Assembly: GCA_033964015.1 (NCBI GenBank)
Contig: CM066924.1
Span: 4,074,251 to 4,138,250, forward strand
Direction of reading: 5' to 3'
DNA: 64,000 bases
From: Scolanthus callimorphus
Lineage: Eukaryota; Cnidaria; Anthozoa; Actiniaria; Edwardsiidae
Shown here: in pieces, positions 46,501 to 57,725 of the stretch
Layout of the letters: every line of letters begins with the position of its first letter
How positions within the stretch are numbered: the first letter of the stretch is position 1
Program-made: the position numbers and the translations under genes
The notes under the pieces: model-generated
Seen by the model: the letters and a program-made list of their open reading frames with translations, nothing else
What the model was told of the DNA's origin: nothing
Database searches by the model: none

Positions 46501-49500
46501 CTTTTAGGGGAGAAAAATATAAAAGTCAGGAAATTTTGGGATCTGCTATCCTTTAGGGTACCTTAGCCTATTCGTGGGCAAAAGCTCACAGAGATCAACA
46601 AACTTGCAATAAACGATCTGGGACACCAGCTTTGCCGGGACTGGGGAATACCCAGGGCCCACTACGAAGGGTTGCTGGTACGTGGGAGGCACTGCCGACT
46701 CACCAAGGGACCGGGTTAGAGAGGGTACCTTTTAGGCTGCCCTTAAATTAAGAACAGAGCACTTTTTCTTAGCACTTTCAATTGCTGTAGAACGTCAGTC
46801 AGTTTTGTAGCGTTGTATCAGATGTTGGGAAAAGATGAATTGACATTTTCCATGTTTGTTTGGTATTTATTCTTTTAGGGGTTATTCTGAAGCTGGGCCA
46901 CACCCATTTTGTTATCTTTTAGGGGTCAAATTCATTTTTCCTGACGTCAGCACCCTGACCCAAAAATATGGGTCCCCCTCCCCCACCAGGATCTACCCTA
47001 GCTTTGGTAACCTTACTGATCAGCCAATATGTTACATACTGTGATCATGCGAAGTAGTGATTTTATGTGTTGTTATCTTGCTACGTTTTTTATGTGTTTT
47101 GAATGAAGTTTGGGATTTCTTTCCAATGCCATTTGACAAGATTTTTGTAATAATATGAGGGAAATGATTTTGTTCCATGATCTTTTTTTCCAGTGGTTAC
47201 ACAAACTCCAACTGGACTCCCTCTTAAAACACCATTGTCAGCAATACTGATGAAGCAATTCTGAACTTTGCTGTTTATATAATTACTTACTTTATTTCCT
47301 CTTCCCGTTTTCTTTTTTCTTCCTCTTTTTTCTCCTTCTTCTCCAGTCGTTCTCTCTCTTCTTTTTGCTTCTTTTCTAGTCTTTCTTTGTCTTTCTTTTC
47401 TTTCTCTGCCTGCTTTTCCAACCTTTCTTGTTCCTTTTTCTGTTTTGCTTCCTGTCTCTCTTTTTCCTTAGCAGCTTTAGCTTCAAGCTTTTCCTTCTCT
47501 TTTTCATCTTTTGTTTTTGCTATTGTATGAATAGAAAAACAAACATTTGATGAACAACAAATCAATATTATTTATTTCCTTTACACTCACTGCTAATAAA
47601 TGCTAATTTTTAGGGAGAGATTGGCAGTTATAAGGGATTATGCTTACTTTTTCAGCTTTCAATTTTTCTCTCTCTTCCTTCTTTTTCAGTTTTTCTGCAC
47701 TTGAAAGCTTTGGAGTCTTAGAACATGCCTGTAAAGAAGATGAAACTTGCATAAATAACCTTTCCACTAAGAGTCATTTTATTTTTTGAATGACAAATAA
47801 ACATTTACATTGAAACGCTAATGACAGATTAGTGTCCTTCGTTCTCTAAGCCAATCCATCGTTAGTCCATCAACATTGTTATTTTATTGGCTCTGTATAA
47901 CCAGTCTTATCAATCAAGAATTCAAGTGACAGCTGAAAGGTTCCTAATTTCCAGACTAGCAACATCATTTTATTGAAAGGCTAAAGGTAAACAAAGTATG
48001 AACTAGAGCAGATAATAACTTTTCAAAATTTGTTCAAATTTAGCTCATATATTGCAAACAAAAAGTCCAACTTTTAAATGGGAATACAAAACCCATACAT
48101 AATTATTAGATTACAGTAATTTTAGAGACTTACAGTGGTTTTATTTGATGGTGTTTTGGGGACACTAGTTTCATCTGATACATCAGGTTTACTGCCTGTG
48201 GTACTTGGTGTAGGAGGGATGGTACATGCTGTATCACTCTTACAAGAAGATGTATTGTCGCCTTCACTTTGAGCTGAAGCACTGGACATGCTATCATTTA
48301 ATGAACTGACTGAGGCAGAACTCCCTGGTCTCTGTACCTCAGAGGGAGAGGATGGTGCGGCAGTCACCAGACCCCCTGGCTGGGGCTTATCATCATCAAT
48401 AATAACTACATCATCTGAAGAGGAATCTTTGGAATCATGGCACATGGGTGGGGTAGGTGGGGCGCTGTTTTGCTGGGTTTTATTTGATTCTGGAGGAGAC
48501 TGGAAACTAAGGACAGCTAAAAGATTTAAAAGCAGAAAGTAAGTGTGATAAAACGTAATTGTTAGCAATGTGCAATTCCAGAAAAAATCCACACCCCCAC
48601 CATGGAGGGGAGAGGGCCAATTTTCCAGAAGTTTAAGACATTATTTTCCATACAAATTCTTTTTTTTTGCCTTTGTAAATTCCAGAGGGGGTGTTTAAGT
48701 GCATTCCATCCATGATAAGGGGTTTGGATTTTTTTCTGGAATTGCACAATGGGAAATTTAAGGGGTGAGAAGTATTTCAGATTCCAATTTTGAGCCCTAT
48801 TAATCAGGGCTTTGTGTTTCAGCATGAGATTGCAAGAATTTGCACCTAAAATTAGACCTAGATAAATAGGAGGGATAAAACAATGCACCCCCTCCTACCA
48901 GACCATTTTGATTGCATTGCCCCTGTTTTCACTGGAAATTCCAAGAGGGTGGAGAGGGGGAATCATCATTGTAGTTTTTTTTTTTCTGGAATTACACAGA
49001 ATGCTGTCCAATCCAATCCTGAAAACTATATTAAATCTGATTTTACTGAAGCCCCCATTTACATGACGGAAATTTTTGGCACAGCTCGGATAAAAATGGT
49101 CGGCACAGCACAGATGAAATTTTGGTCGTGCTCTGACAACATTTAGTATGGCAAGCAACTTTTACAGCGCAAATATACCCAAGCCATACCCATAAATTTG
49201 CTACTCATACCACGTTTTACCCGAGCCATGCCAAAATATCCTTGTTGTGTAAATGAGCCTTTGAGTCATCAGCTTGGCTATGACAAATAAACTTGAGTTT
49301 ATAAAAGTGAGTAGGAGGGCAAGCTTTGAATTCAATATATTAAATTCCTATTCTTTAAGTAGAGATTCTGAGATATATACACGTATTCATCACAACATTA
49401 TGAATCCTTTCTGTTAAAAAACATGAAACATTTCACATGCAGGATTGCATTTTTGGACCCTTCGGATTTTCAGACCTGTTGGAATTTTGTCTGGAGTGCA

Positions 49501-49950
49501 GACAGAAATACCATATTTATAATAACAAAGTTTACATACAGCTAGCGCTAGTGACTCAGTCTAAACATACTTTTGATCAGGTCCTACACATTTGTTTCAC
49601 GTCTTAAGTCCTTAACTGAGTTTTAATAAATGTTGCAGTGCCATTAATCGATTTTAATCGATTGTCGTGCAAGCTTCCATTGAAATCGATCATCATGAAC
49701 CAGAGTTGACAAAACACAAGTACAATATGCATGTTTTGTACCTTGTTTAAGACGCTTGCAAGGCGGACTCGAACTTTGATCTTGTCCATCGGTTTTCAAG
49801 GTGTCTAAATAGTTGAACATCGAAGCATAATCGGTCATTTAAAACAGCAAATAGTCGATTTTTCAAAGGAAAATTTGCATTAAACTCACCTTCGCAGGAG
49901 TTTACCGAAGATGTTTTCTCTGCGCTGGAAACCTCTTCAGGACCTCTCAT
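37502..49950 (-). CDS. CHAF1A: Chromatin assembly factor 1 subunit A (CAF-1 p150), ~14 exons
   Basis: Reverse-strand exons: 49950-49890, 49804-49742, 48516-48134, 47728-47648, ~47496-47291, ~46274-46229, 45793-45722, 45193-45065, 42612-42268, 41593-41516, 41053-40949, 39875-~39598, 39188-38945, ~38879-37502. In order: a CKRLKQ basic patch, a SUMO-interacting motif (DDVVIIDDD), the K/E/R-rich helix, KNNFMSFF (PIP-like), ERFQPFQVKQFMTLAP, the NYRPAYYGT block, the acidic region DYEVDSDEEWEEEEPGESLS with GFFVPHGYLSDDEG, and the C-terminal winged helix (ISRRQLERKIQAIAVKERR). These blocks match vertebrate CHAF1A in order. The protein deposits new H3-H4 at replication forks with CHAF1B, RBBP4 and PCNA. 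The ~400-aa tail has five KRRIxPTLIS-like repeats and a second SIM. Odd points: the frame breaks near 39600 and 38900, and the two K/E/R exon starts are ambiguous. Confidence 0.88.
38160..38700 (-). other. Repeated KRRIxPTLIS motifs in the CHAF1A tail
   Basis: Reading down the reverse strand: KRRINPTLIS (~38695-38667), KRRIALTPVS (~38648-38620), KRRIVPTLVS (~38515-38486), KRRILPTLIS (~38335-38300) and RRRIVPTLIS (~38205-38172). A weaker APTLILAPS follows near 38020. They resemble the ASF1-binding B-domain motif of HIRA and CHAF1B (family knowledge). Spacing is irregular and the linkers are Ser/Pro-rich and disordered-looking. Confidence 0.7.
40489..40786. repeat. 32-bp minisatellite carrying a CCAAT box in every unit
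   Basis: Nine or so units of 32 bp (ACCAATCAGGAGTGGAAGCC then ATTCAACAACAA), with a few C/T and A/G variants, in the CHAF1A intron between exons 11 and 12. Each unit contains ACCAATCAG, a strong match to the NF-Y/CCAAT-box consensus. Frames across it are repeat translations. Confidence 0.92.
41209..41373. mobile_element. MITE of the CCCAGAGCTC family
   Basis: ATTCTCGTACCCAGAGCTCC at the left and GAGCTCTGGATAGGAGAA at the right. The interior AATCAGCCAATGAGC is shared with other copies. It lies in the CHAF1A intron between exons 10 and 11. Confidence 0.75.
41690..41960. mobile_element. GGAAATTCCAG-rich element
   Basis: Repeated TGGAAATTCCA(A/C)GGGAGGGG blocks in both orientations, matching motifs at 31900-32040 and 48570-49000. 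Non-coding, in a CHAF1A intron. Confidence 0.55.
42875..43020. mobile_element. MITE with CAATTGACCGTTTTCAC ends
   Basis: GCAATTGACCGTTTTCACGA with TGTTGTG at the left, and CGCAACATTGTGAAAACTGC then CAATTG at the right. It lies in the CHAF1A intron upstream of exon 9. Confidence 0.65.
43563..43733. mobile_element. Palindromic MITE with GAAGCGAAGCTTCGAG core, copy 4
   Basis: Arms CGGCTGTAATATCGGCGGAT with AATGTCC, and GGACATTATCCACCGATATT with GCAGC, enclose AACAGTTG-GACGAGAAGCGAAGCTTCGAGGG-CAACTGT. AATAAACCCCTTCTGG and AAGAAGGGGTTTATT extend the inverted repeat outward. Confidence 0.85.
44740..44935 (-). mobile_element. tRNA-derived SINE
   Basis: On the reverse strand a tRNA-like head has an A-box-like GTTGGCTCAGTGTTACAGC, and about 40 bp on a B-box-like GGGTTTGACTCC. 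A non-tRNA body then runs through ATGAGACAATAAACAGAGG. The two boxes with this spacing mark an RNA polymerase III promoter. A body-like stretch (TTGTCTCATCCGAACGACTT) occurs at 13275-13320. It lies in a CHAF1A intron. Confidence 0.6.
45500..45720. mobile_element. Dispersed repeat with AGCTCCGCTTTTAGGCA end, copy 2
   Basis: ACCAAACTTGGGTAGAATTG and GGAGCTCCGCTTTTAGGCAT with TGCCTAAATCTATATAT match the 17750-18130 copy in reverse orientation. It abuts CHAF1A exon 7. Confidence 0.6.
46430..46990. mobile_element. Repeat with TATCTTTTAGGGGT subrepeats, copy 1
   Basis: TATCTTTTAGGGG occurs at least three times (46467, 46499 and 46914), with diverged versions between, and the right end reads AAAAATATGGGTCCCCCTCC. 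The same subrepeat set is at 55985-56130 and 63545-63990. It lies in a CHAF1A intron. Confidence 0.65.
48570..49000. mobile_element. Elements with CAATTCCAGAAAAA ends
   Basis: GTGCAATTCCAGAAAAAATC at 48570 is mirrored by TTTTTTCTGGAATTGCACAA near 48730. A second partial unit at 48930-49000 ends TTTTTTCTGGAATTACACAG. In the CHAF1A intron between exons 2 and 3. Confidence 0.7.
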
Positions 49951-50319
49951 ATTGCGCAATATTCCCTCTAAATTCCTTCTATATACATCAAACGATACTT
50001 AAACTATTAATCTAGCACATGGGCTGGGTAATCGAACGAAAAGAAAGCCTTAAATTAGTGAAATCTTTGTTGAAATTCGTTTTGCTTTCACTCTACACTC
50101 CTCGCGGGATTGAAAATTGGCGGGAAGTGCGAGTGAGACCGAAAAGAATGCTGGGATATCATGCGAGAGTAGGCCTGGCACTAGTCAGTTTGCAAAGAAC
50201 TCTGGGTAATATTTTAAAAGCGCAAGGAACCCTGGGATAGCTTCATTCCAAAATGGCGGACACGACATGAGTTTTCGAAGTCCAAAGAGCTGAGTAAAAG
50301 CTGTTGAAGATCTTATAAA
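49951..50319. promoter_or_regulatory. Shared divergent promoter of CHAF1A and POLR2J
   Basis: Only 369 bp separate the two divergent start codons. The interval has an E2F-like site (TTGGCGGGAA, 50117-50126) and a YY1-like AAAATGGCGGA (50250-50260) about 60 bp before the POLR2J ATG. No TATA box is evident on either side. E2F control would fit CHAF1A as an S-phase gene and YY1 sites are typical close to housekeeping start sites. Both are consensus matches by eye. Confidence 0.6.
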
Positions 50320-53300
50320 ATGAATGCCCCCGAGCCATTTGAGCCATTTCTTCTTCTTGATGGAGAGAAAAAGTAAGTGTAGAGGATTAAATAAAGGAAA
50401 TTTATGAATTCAGTTCTGCTTCACAATCACGTTTTGTCGAAAAAAGTTCAGCTTTAAGTTATAGCTCTCTCTCCTTTCAGTCTTCACTTTCAAATTCTTT
50501 CATGTAGACTACATTCTACAGTATACAGTATTTCATTTCTTAGACGTTATTGCAGTATTCCAACCTCCCAAATCTAAGCCACGCAATTTCCCCGAAGCTG
50601 AGCCTCAGTGAGAAGATAGCATTTATTCTGCTGGACTAGATAGGGCTCAGAATTTCATTGGGATAAACAGTAATTCTTGGGTCTCACGTGATGTCACGTC
50701 TGCACGTTCAAAACTCAAGTGGAGGTCAAGCATTACATGAAAACATCATTGCTTTCTAATTAAGCATTAGAGCACAACTTTCTATGACTTTATAAGCGAA
50801 ATAGAGCACACCTGATGTTGAGAGACATGAGAGCGACAACACGACAACGGTCCAAGTGTCTATCCTAACATCACAAGTGCCCTATTTCACTTATAAAGTC
50901 ATCGAAAGTTTTGCTCTAATGCTTTTATGATATAGCAGGGGAGAACCATTGCTTTATCGGCGAAATAGAGCATAGATTTGGACCAATCAGAGTGTGAATT
51001 ATATTGTAGCTATATTATAATGAGCATTAGTTCATCGGAGCAGGTTTCGCTTTTCCTGGGAAATCTAACCCAAACCTTCGCCAAATGAGTGCAAGTAAAT
51101 CAATTTTCATAGTAAGCCATTTCAAGACATGACTTTCACTGGAAATGAAACTTTGCTCCAAAAGTCATGTGATTGAAACCCAAGAAAAGGGCCTAAAAGT
51201 TGCAAATATAGCACACAAATTTAACTCTAAGATTTAAAAATTTCATACCCAAAAACATCTTTCACATATCCCCAATACAAAAAGGCCACAGTACCCCAAG
51301 AGAAAAAATTGCACCTACATTTTTCTTGATTTGCACCTCAAACTTTGATGCTAGGTGTAGACATATGGCTCAATGGAAATTCAGTTTATGTGTTTTAAAA
51401 TTTCTCCCAGGATCACTATCACCAAGGATACTAAAGTACCAAATGCTGCTCACTTTGTTGTCAACAAAGAAGATCACACCCTTGGAAATCTATTGACAAC
51501 GTAAGTGTATTATTTGAAACTGATTGATTTGTTCTAAAGGATTCAGACAGACTTTATGGTAGACAAAAAAAAGTGAGTGTTGTTTAGTTGCATGTTTGCC
51601 ATATAATGGTCTGTATTTTAAAAAAAATGCACTTCTACAATGTTACAGGTATTGGCAATCTAAATATCAGCAGTGCTGTCAGAACAAGCTAGCACCTGCT
51701 GAGCTCTGCCAGCTACTTAACACTATTTTACATTTCACTGCTGGCTACTTTTCATTGGATCCCAGACAAAAGCATAATTGAGTCACTGAAATTAGCCAAA
51801 GAGGGTCGGCTACTTTTTTTAATAGAAATAACATTCTGACAGCATTGTATCAGGAGGGACAATGCCCTGCATACATTTATAAAAAGGCTGTTCCATACAG
51901 GCGTTTGGGTAAAGTGTATCCTGTCTGTTGCATGGTTTTTGCTACTCTTGCAGCTGTGACCAACTGAATTTAGGGTTGGGCAATCAAAACTTATTAGTGG
52001 AGCACAGGTGTGCGAAGCTTGCCAGCGGATGCTCTATACTTAAGAGAATAATATATAGGTATGGATCTGACTTTTGTACGCACGTGCGGTGTCCATCCGA
52101 CGTCCCTTTACCACCACAGGGTTCCCATCAAGAAAGAAAAAATTGAATATCTCGAGAACGAAACATCGCTAGGTGACTAAACTTGGGTAAAATCATCTGG
52201 GAGGCAAGGGGGGTGCACAACCAAAGTCATGTGACATGACATAATCAATGAAGTCATCAAAACTAGAAAAGTCAATATCTCAAGAAGGCAATATCGCTAG
52301 GTGACCAAACTTGGGTAAATTATCTTGCAGGCGATACGTCATTGACAGTAATGTATGGATTCGAGCTCCGCTTTTAGGCAGGTCATAAATCTATAATTTC
52401 TGTTCATAACAGAATGTTTTGTATGATCACACAAATGATGTCTTTGATGACGTCACACCATGAGACAATGATTTTGTATTGTCCTGACAAACCAGGGGCG
52501 TAGCTAGGGGGATCCTGGGGCAATCTCGTACCCAGAGCCCCTCATCTTTTGGCCAGCAGGAAGATTCAAAGCTCTGGGGGATCCAAATTTGTGAGCATGC
52601 GTGGTAGATCAAGAGCATAACGAACTAGCCTTAAAACCCACAAAGGCTTCATAAAATGCAAGAAAAATCGCCAAACACCAATAAACAGTTAAATAACTAA
52701 GATCTACAGTGGATTATGGCAAAATTGAGCAACATTTTTTTTAAACCGGAAGCCCAGATTCTGGCCATAAAAAAATTGATTATCCCAGAGCTCTGAATCT
52801 TGCCGCTGGCCTAAAGATGTTGGGCTCCGGTATGAGATTGGTCCAGGGGTGCCTGTGACCCCTCTTTTTTAGAAGAAAAATACAGTAAACATTAAGAGTC
52901 CAACTTATGTTGTCTTGCCACATTTTCTTCCTCAGATATTTTTTTATCTTTATTATGTTTATTTTTTTCAGACAACTTCTGAAAGACCCCCAGGTTATAT
53001 TTGCTGGTTACAAGGTCCCTCATCCATTAGAACACAAGTTTGTACTGCGTGTGCAGACGACACCTGATTACAGCCCACAAGAGGCATTCACTAATGCTAT
53101 CACAGATTTGATCAGTGAAGTTTCTCTTCTGGAAGAGAGATTCAAGGTGAATCATTTGTTTTTGCTACCAGGGCTTGATCTTAATGGTGGTCAACTAGCC
53201 AAATACTAAAATTTTCATTTTGGCTAGTGGATTTTGGCTCTTTAATAGCCATCTTGGCTACTGGATTTTTGGCAAAGAAGTAAGCTGGTTCAAGGACTTT

Positions 53301-53786
53301 TCTTGGCTTGTTTACGAGTGTGAGGGTTTACGACTCTCTATTGAAGTGGATATTAATAACTTGTTATTAATGTAGTTTTGTAAATCTAGAACAGAGGAAA
53401 CAGGGTCTAACAGGCTTCTGGCTGTGTGACCAGATACGCCAGCATCATAAATTGTTTACATTCCATTCATGCCCATCCATTCAAGCCATTTATATAATTT
53501 AGCCCATCAACTTCACTCCTACTGTCACTGAGTAATGGTAACATTTAAAAATTCATTTTAATTCAGTGTATGGTGTGGCTAGTAGAAAATATATTATGGC
53601 TAGTGAATCTTGGCCATTTACTAGCCACTTGACTACTATTTTCAAAAGTTAAGATCGAGCCCTGTGTTACCATTTTGGATTTCCTCCTAGCTGATTTGAG
53701 GATTCCCCTGACATTTATCATGCTAATTATCTTTGTCTGTTCAATTCTAGGCTGCTATCAAAGACAAGCAAGAAGGACTGGAATAA
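50320..53786 (+). CDS. POLR2J: RNA polymerase II subunit RPB11, four exons
   Basis: Exons: 50320-50372, 51411-51500, 52972-53146, 53751-53786. Phases match and total 354 bp, giving 117 aa, the usual length. The product starts [18 protein letters not shown], then [68 protein letters not shown] and KDKQEGLE. It is nearly identical to the animal protein throughout. RPB11 is the alpha-like subunit that pairs with RPB3 to nucleate polymerase II assembly. The first intron is 1.0 kb and holds a small MITE. Intron 3 carries another palindromic element. It is transcribed divergently from CHAF1A. Confidence 0.96.
50763..50923. mobile_element. Palindromic MITE, GCATTAGAGCA ends
   Basis: GCATTAGAGCACAACTTTCT with ATGACTTTATAAGCGAAATA at the left is mirrored by TATTTCACTTATAAAGTCAT then CGAAAGTTTTGCTCTAATGC at the right. 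It lies in POLR2J intron 1. Confidence 0.85.
52130..52410. mobile_element. Dispersed repeat with AGCTCCGCTTTTAGGCA end, copy 3
   Basis: TAGGTGACTAAACTTGGGTA occurs twice (near 52170 and 52292), followed by GAGCTCCGCTTTTAGGCA, then TAAATCTATAA. It lies in POLR2J intron 2. Confidence 0.6.
52495..52860. mobile_element. Nested CAGGGGCGTAGC and CCCAGAGC repeats
   Basis: CCAGGGGCGTAGCTAGGGGG starts at 52493. Inside, CTCGTACCCAGAGCCCCTCA (52527) and CCCAGAGCTCTGAATCTTGC (52784) are diverged MITE ends, and GGTCCAGGGGTGCC lies near the right. In POLR2J intron 2. Confidence 0.5.
53171..53665. mobile_element. MITE with AGGGCTTGATCTTAA ends
   Basis: CCAGGGCTTGATCTTAATGG at the left and AAGTTAAGATCGAGCCCTG at the right are inverted. 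TTGGCTAGTGGATTTTGG motifs fill both arms. Related ends occur at 58799-58815 and 61770-61790. In POLR2J intron 3. Confidence 0.7.
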
Positions 53787-53789
53787 CAG

Positions 53790-54360
53790 AAGCGACGAAA
53801 ATGCAATATTTAGCTGAGTTAGTGAAGTGAAGTGAGACAGATCTCGCTAAACTACTAAATCCAGTTATGTCCTAAGGATATCATGTATTGCATAAACATA
53901 CGGTAAATACTTGCAAGCTTATTTATTTTATAGAAATACAAGCCTGGAGATAAAAATACAACGTTTAGTCTAAATTTGCGACTGGTTAAAAATTTTTGTC
54001 TCAAAATCCAATTTTTTGTCGCAACTTTTAGTGCATGAAACATCGTCATGGCGCTCCACTGCAGTTGTCAACACTAAATTTGGGATTCCTTCAGCAAATT
54101 TAGGGCTGTCTGACAACAATTAGCCATCACGAAAGAAACAAACTGGTAAATCTAAACTTTTTAAACATGCTAGCTTAAGAATATGGTAGCAAAGTTTCAA
54201 CTAACTAGCCTGGACTAGTTGACCTTAGTGTGGTCTTTCCCCTAAATAATCACCAGGGATGGCGGAACAGTTTTCAAAGTGGGGGGGGGGGGCTTATTTA
54301 GCAAGATTGTATGGTAAGGTGGGGGGGGGGGGGGGGAGCTGAGTCTAGTAAAAATGTAGA
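53790..54360. other. 3' flank of POLR2J, no gene
   Basis: AT-rich, with two poly-G tracts (54283-54292 and 54320-54335). No coding exon was recognised. Confidence 0.35.
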
Positions 54361-54780
54361 CATAGACATAGATAATCTTTATTGTGACAGTGCAACCCTA
54401 GGGCACATGTGCCGTATATTACAATAAAGTGTTTAAAATGTTAATAATAATAAATATCATGTAGTTAAATGGAAAAGAAAGGCGATGTCATTACATATTG
54501 TATTCTCTGAGTATCTGTTCTCTTTTCTTCATACTTTCCCAAATGAATTTTGCGATTTTTCTTTGAACATTTCCATTTTGCTTTAGTTTCATGATTTTCA
54601 AGAAAGCGGTTGTGGGTGGTACGTCCTTAAGTGTGACCTTTGTGTGCCTTTCAAGATATTCGTACAACGTCGTTCTGCTTCTTTCATAACCAGTACATTT
54701 TGAAAGGAAATGTAGCATAGCATAGCATAGCATAGATTTATTGGAACCATGTAAAAATATTTACATAAGTATAACTCCAA
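54361..54780 (-). pseudogene. LINE 3' fragment (RT ORF tail)
   Basis: The reverse strand reads HFLSKCTGYERSRTTLYEYL and continues for ~50 residues (KIAKFIWESMKKREQILREY), then stops and runs into T-rich sequence. HFLxxC then YxxxR is the usual tail of CR1/L2-like LINE ORF2. A CATAG pentamer run (54713-54735) follows. It is 5' truncated. Confidence 0.55.
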
Positions 54781-54789
54781 TAAATTTTA

Positions 54790-55980
54790 AAAAAGAAAAA
54801 TACATTAATATTTTATCTAAATTTAATTTTCAATTTCACTTTTAGTTGACCAAAGTTCGAGGGTCCAAAGGCTTCATCATGATGGAGTTATAATGTATGA
54901 AAACTTTGCAAAATGTGGGGGGGATTAAAGGGCCCCGTAAAGTCTTGGAAGTCATGTTCAATATTTGATTCAACATTTGATTGAAAGCCAGCGGAGTAAT
55001 AAATTTCCAAAGATAGCTCTGATAGTATGAACATTTGATGAAGTCAAGCGTTAACATGATAACAAAATGTCCCTACTTAGAGCAAAAGTTGTTTAATGAG
55101 AAATGAACAGCTATAGAAAATTGTATGCCCTATAAATCGCCTCAGAAGGGGTGGTATCCCCTCCTTGTTGACGGAAGCTAAACCTTGAGACCATACGCAA
55201 AATGTATGACCAATACACCCTTCATTAGATCCCTCAAATTTGTAATCGTTATTCAATAAAATCGTTATTTCAATAAAATGTTACCAATGACAGTTGAACT
55301 GTTTTTCCTTCTCAAAATCATTCGCAATTAAAATTTAAGTTAGCGTTATATAAATAAAACAGACGTGAAATCGTTTTGCTGAAGCGTATTTTAATACCAA
55401 ATTTCGTTTGGTACCATACTTTCAGACAGAGCTGCGTCGTATGGCGACCGTACGGTTCTTACGCCCACGCCAGAGATTTAATTCGGCCCTGACAGTCGCT
55501 ATCCTCGGTGTTAATTGCTCAGTATCGACTCAGGGACACGGTCCAGGGACCTAGATGAGGGAACGTCCGGCCACAATTAGTGAACAATTAACGGTTTCTA
55601 TACACCCCTCTACGTATTTATAGGTCTGGTTGAAGATCGCGTGTTCCATGTGTTTTTTTGTTGAGTTCATGGTTGCCCGTAAAACTTCATCATCTATTCG
55701 ACTTATTCTCCAATCCTTGAGGGTCATTCGGTGATGTGTCTTTTAAACAATCTGAACAAGGCGTCCAAATTCGACATCTGGATTTCTACGCATGCGCACC
55801 CATATTCACGACTTATCACTTTTACCTTTTTATTTTATCTATATTAATTGATCGTAGCTTGTACATTTGCTTTGTGATTTGTTTTTCCTACTCGTAGCCT
55901 CTTGAAAGATAGCCTGCCTAACAAGCGTTTTTCCGTGGGGTTTCAGGAACAGAGAAGCCCGAAGTACGAGATTTTTTGTG
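54790..55980. other. No supported gene
   Basis: AT-rich to 55300, then mixed sequence. Short frames on either strand lack domains. A GATAGCCTGCCTAACAAG stretch near 55905 is not part of a clear repeat. Confidence 0.3.
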
Positions 55981-55984
55981 ATTT

Positions 55985-56130
55985 GCCCGGGGGGGGGGGG
56001 GGGACTCCCATATTTTTGACCGGGGATGATCGTCGTATCTTTTAGGGGTTAAAATCACGTTGGTTTGGTCTCTTTTAGGGGTGATCTTGATCTTCAATAA
56101 ATTTTAGGCAGATTGGTATCTTTTAGGGCC
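55985..56130. mobile_element. Repeat with TATCTTTTAGGGGT subrepeats, copy 2
   Basis: After a poly-G tract (55988-56001), GTATCTTTTAGGGGTTAAAA, CTCTTTTAGGGGTGATC and GTATCTTTTAGGGCC repeat. A short fragment of the family at 46430 and 63545. Confidence 0.65.
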
Positions 56131-56271
56131 GAAACTGTGTCCAAATTGCTTTTTCTCATGATGGTGCTTCTAAAAACCGTGTAAGAAAGAGAGATTATTC
56201 GATGAGAAGACGATGAATCAGAAACAAACACGGAAATGTCTTCATGGGTATTTTTCCCCTGTTACAGCCCT

Positions 56272-56545
56272 TAGCATTCGGGTATAGCAGCCGTCCAGCG
56301 ATTTCTGGAGAGAGGCGTTTTTAGTGCCCAGCACTCGCTTCCATACAGTAGTATAGACTCAACGGTTGCGCGAAAGAATTTGATTTTTAGTTCGCGTGGG
56401 AGGTTAGATTCCCAAACAGAAGTCATATCGTTGAACGCTTTCCAAGCGAGTGCCTTGCGAATCTTCATGTTGTGGCTGGAGGAGTTTGAGATATCCCTTG
56501 AATTTCGATAAATTATTTCGCCATCAAAACGACAATTTAACACAA
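56272..56545 (-). pseudogene. Non-LTR reverse-transcriptase fragment
   Basis: The reverse strand reads LAWKAFNDMTSVWESNLPRE then LKIKFFRATVESILLYGSEC W. The (V/I)ESILLYGSECW segment is the thumb-region signature of RTE/BovB-like and related non-LTR retrotransposon reverse transcriptases. The catalytic YxDD region is absent, so this is a broken remnant. Confidence 0.7.
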
Positions 56546-56619
56546 TTCAATAAAGTACGATTTCAAGCTTTCCTGTTATGTTAGCATTTCACGAAAGTGT
56601 ATGCTTATAGCATCATAGG

Positions 56620-56770
56620 CGGCGCAGGGCCATAAAAAGTGAGGGTGCTCATTAGTAAGGAAGTATGGGAAGAGTGAAAACACAAAATACAGTAAATGTA
56701 TGAAAATTTGACGAAAAGTGGGGGTGCTCGAGCACCCCTGCCCCCCGGGTCCGCCGCGTATGAGCATGAT
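56620..56770. mobile_element. MITE with CATAGGCGGCGCAGGGCC end
   Basis: The left TCATAGGCGGCGCAGGG and the right CCGGGTCCGCCGCGTATGA are imperfect inverted repeats. GAGGGTGCTC and GAGCACCCCTG form an inner pair. Confidence 0.6.
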
Positions 56771-56779
56771 CCGGATCAG

Positions 56780-57480
56780 TTCAGGTTTTACCTTAAAATC
56801 AATGCTATTTCAAATCGGTACTCAGTTTATTCAGTACCATAGCACGTCGATAGATTTTGTTACAAATCTGTACTAATGGGTAGATCCCCTACCCCTCCCT
56901 ATTCACCCCGCAGTTGTCCTATTTCTAGTTTCAAGCACCATTTTGAAGGTAAACCAAGATGCTATCAATAAGCGAGGTAAAAGTTGAATTTCAAAATAGT
57001 TATAGACCACTAAACGATTGTATTAGACATCTCCAATAACGAGAGTTTCACTGACTTTTTTCGCCACCACCTGTGCTTGCGCGATGTCTTTATCCTAGGT
57101 CAGAGAATTGATCAGCCGTGTGTTGAAATCCCATTTTTCAGTCCCCCCTCCCCCACACACCCTTTACCGATAATTATTGCACGGTCACCACATTTTAACA
57201 CATTACGCAGATGTTTTATTCGTCGTCATCGACGTATTTACATAAAGGCTGATTTCTAGAAGTGACCACTATCATAAGCTAGTCATACTGTAAAATAAAC
57301 AGAGGAAGAACAGGATCTCGGTCGAAGGTCGCGGAGCGAGTGCAGATCGACTGTTTCGAAAGACGGATCGTCCAAATTGAGATTCTATCAGTGACGTAAC
57401 GTATAGGGAAGGGGTTGCGATCAACAAGCGTTTTTAGATGTTACTATAAAAACAAGAAAAATTAGAAGAGGAGAAATGTG
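56780..57480. other. No supported gene
   Basis: Mixed sequence. A frame at 57077-57259 shows no domain. No repeat ends were recognised. Confidence 0.3.
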
Positions 57481-57603
57481 AAAAAATGGGCCGTGAACAT
57501 GGAAAGAAGCAAGTCACGGATAGAATCAATTTTTATCGTCATTGGCTTGTGACTTGCGATCTGCACGTGAGACCCGCCAGGTTCAGAGTGGAAAGCGAGA
57601 GAA

Positions 57604-57656
57604 CTCAACAGCCTTACAGCTGTTACAACTCAACAGCCTTACAGCTGTTACAGGAG
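57604..57656. repeat. Short direct repeat
   Basis: CTCAACAGCCTTACAGCTGT followed by TACA occurs twice in tandem. Confidence 0.85.
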
Positions 57657-57725
57657 AAACTTCACTTCGTGGCTCTACTAGCTGAATTATTAACAATTCA
57701 TTGGAGTCACTCTTGGATTCCACTG

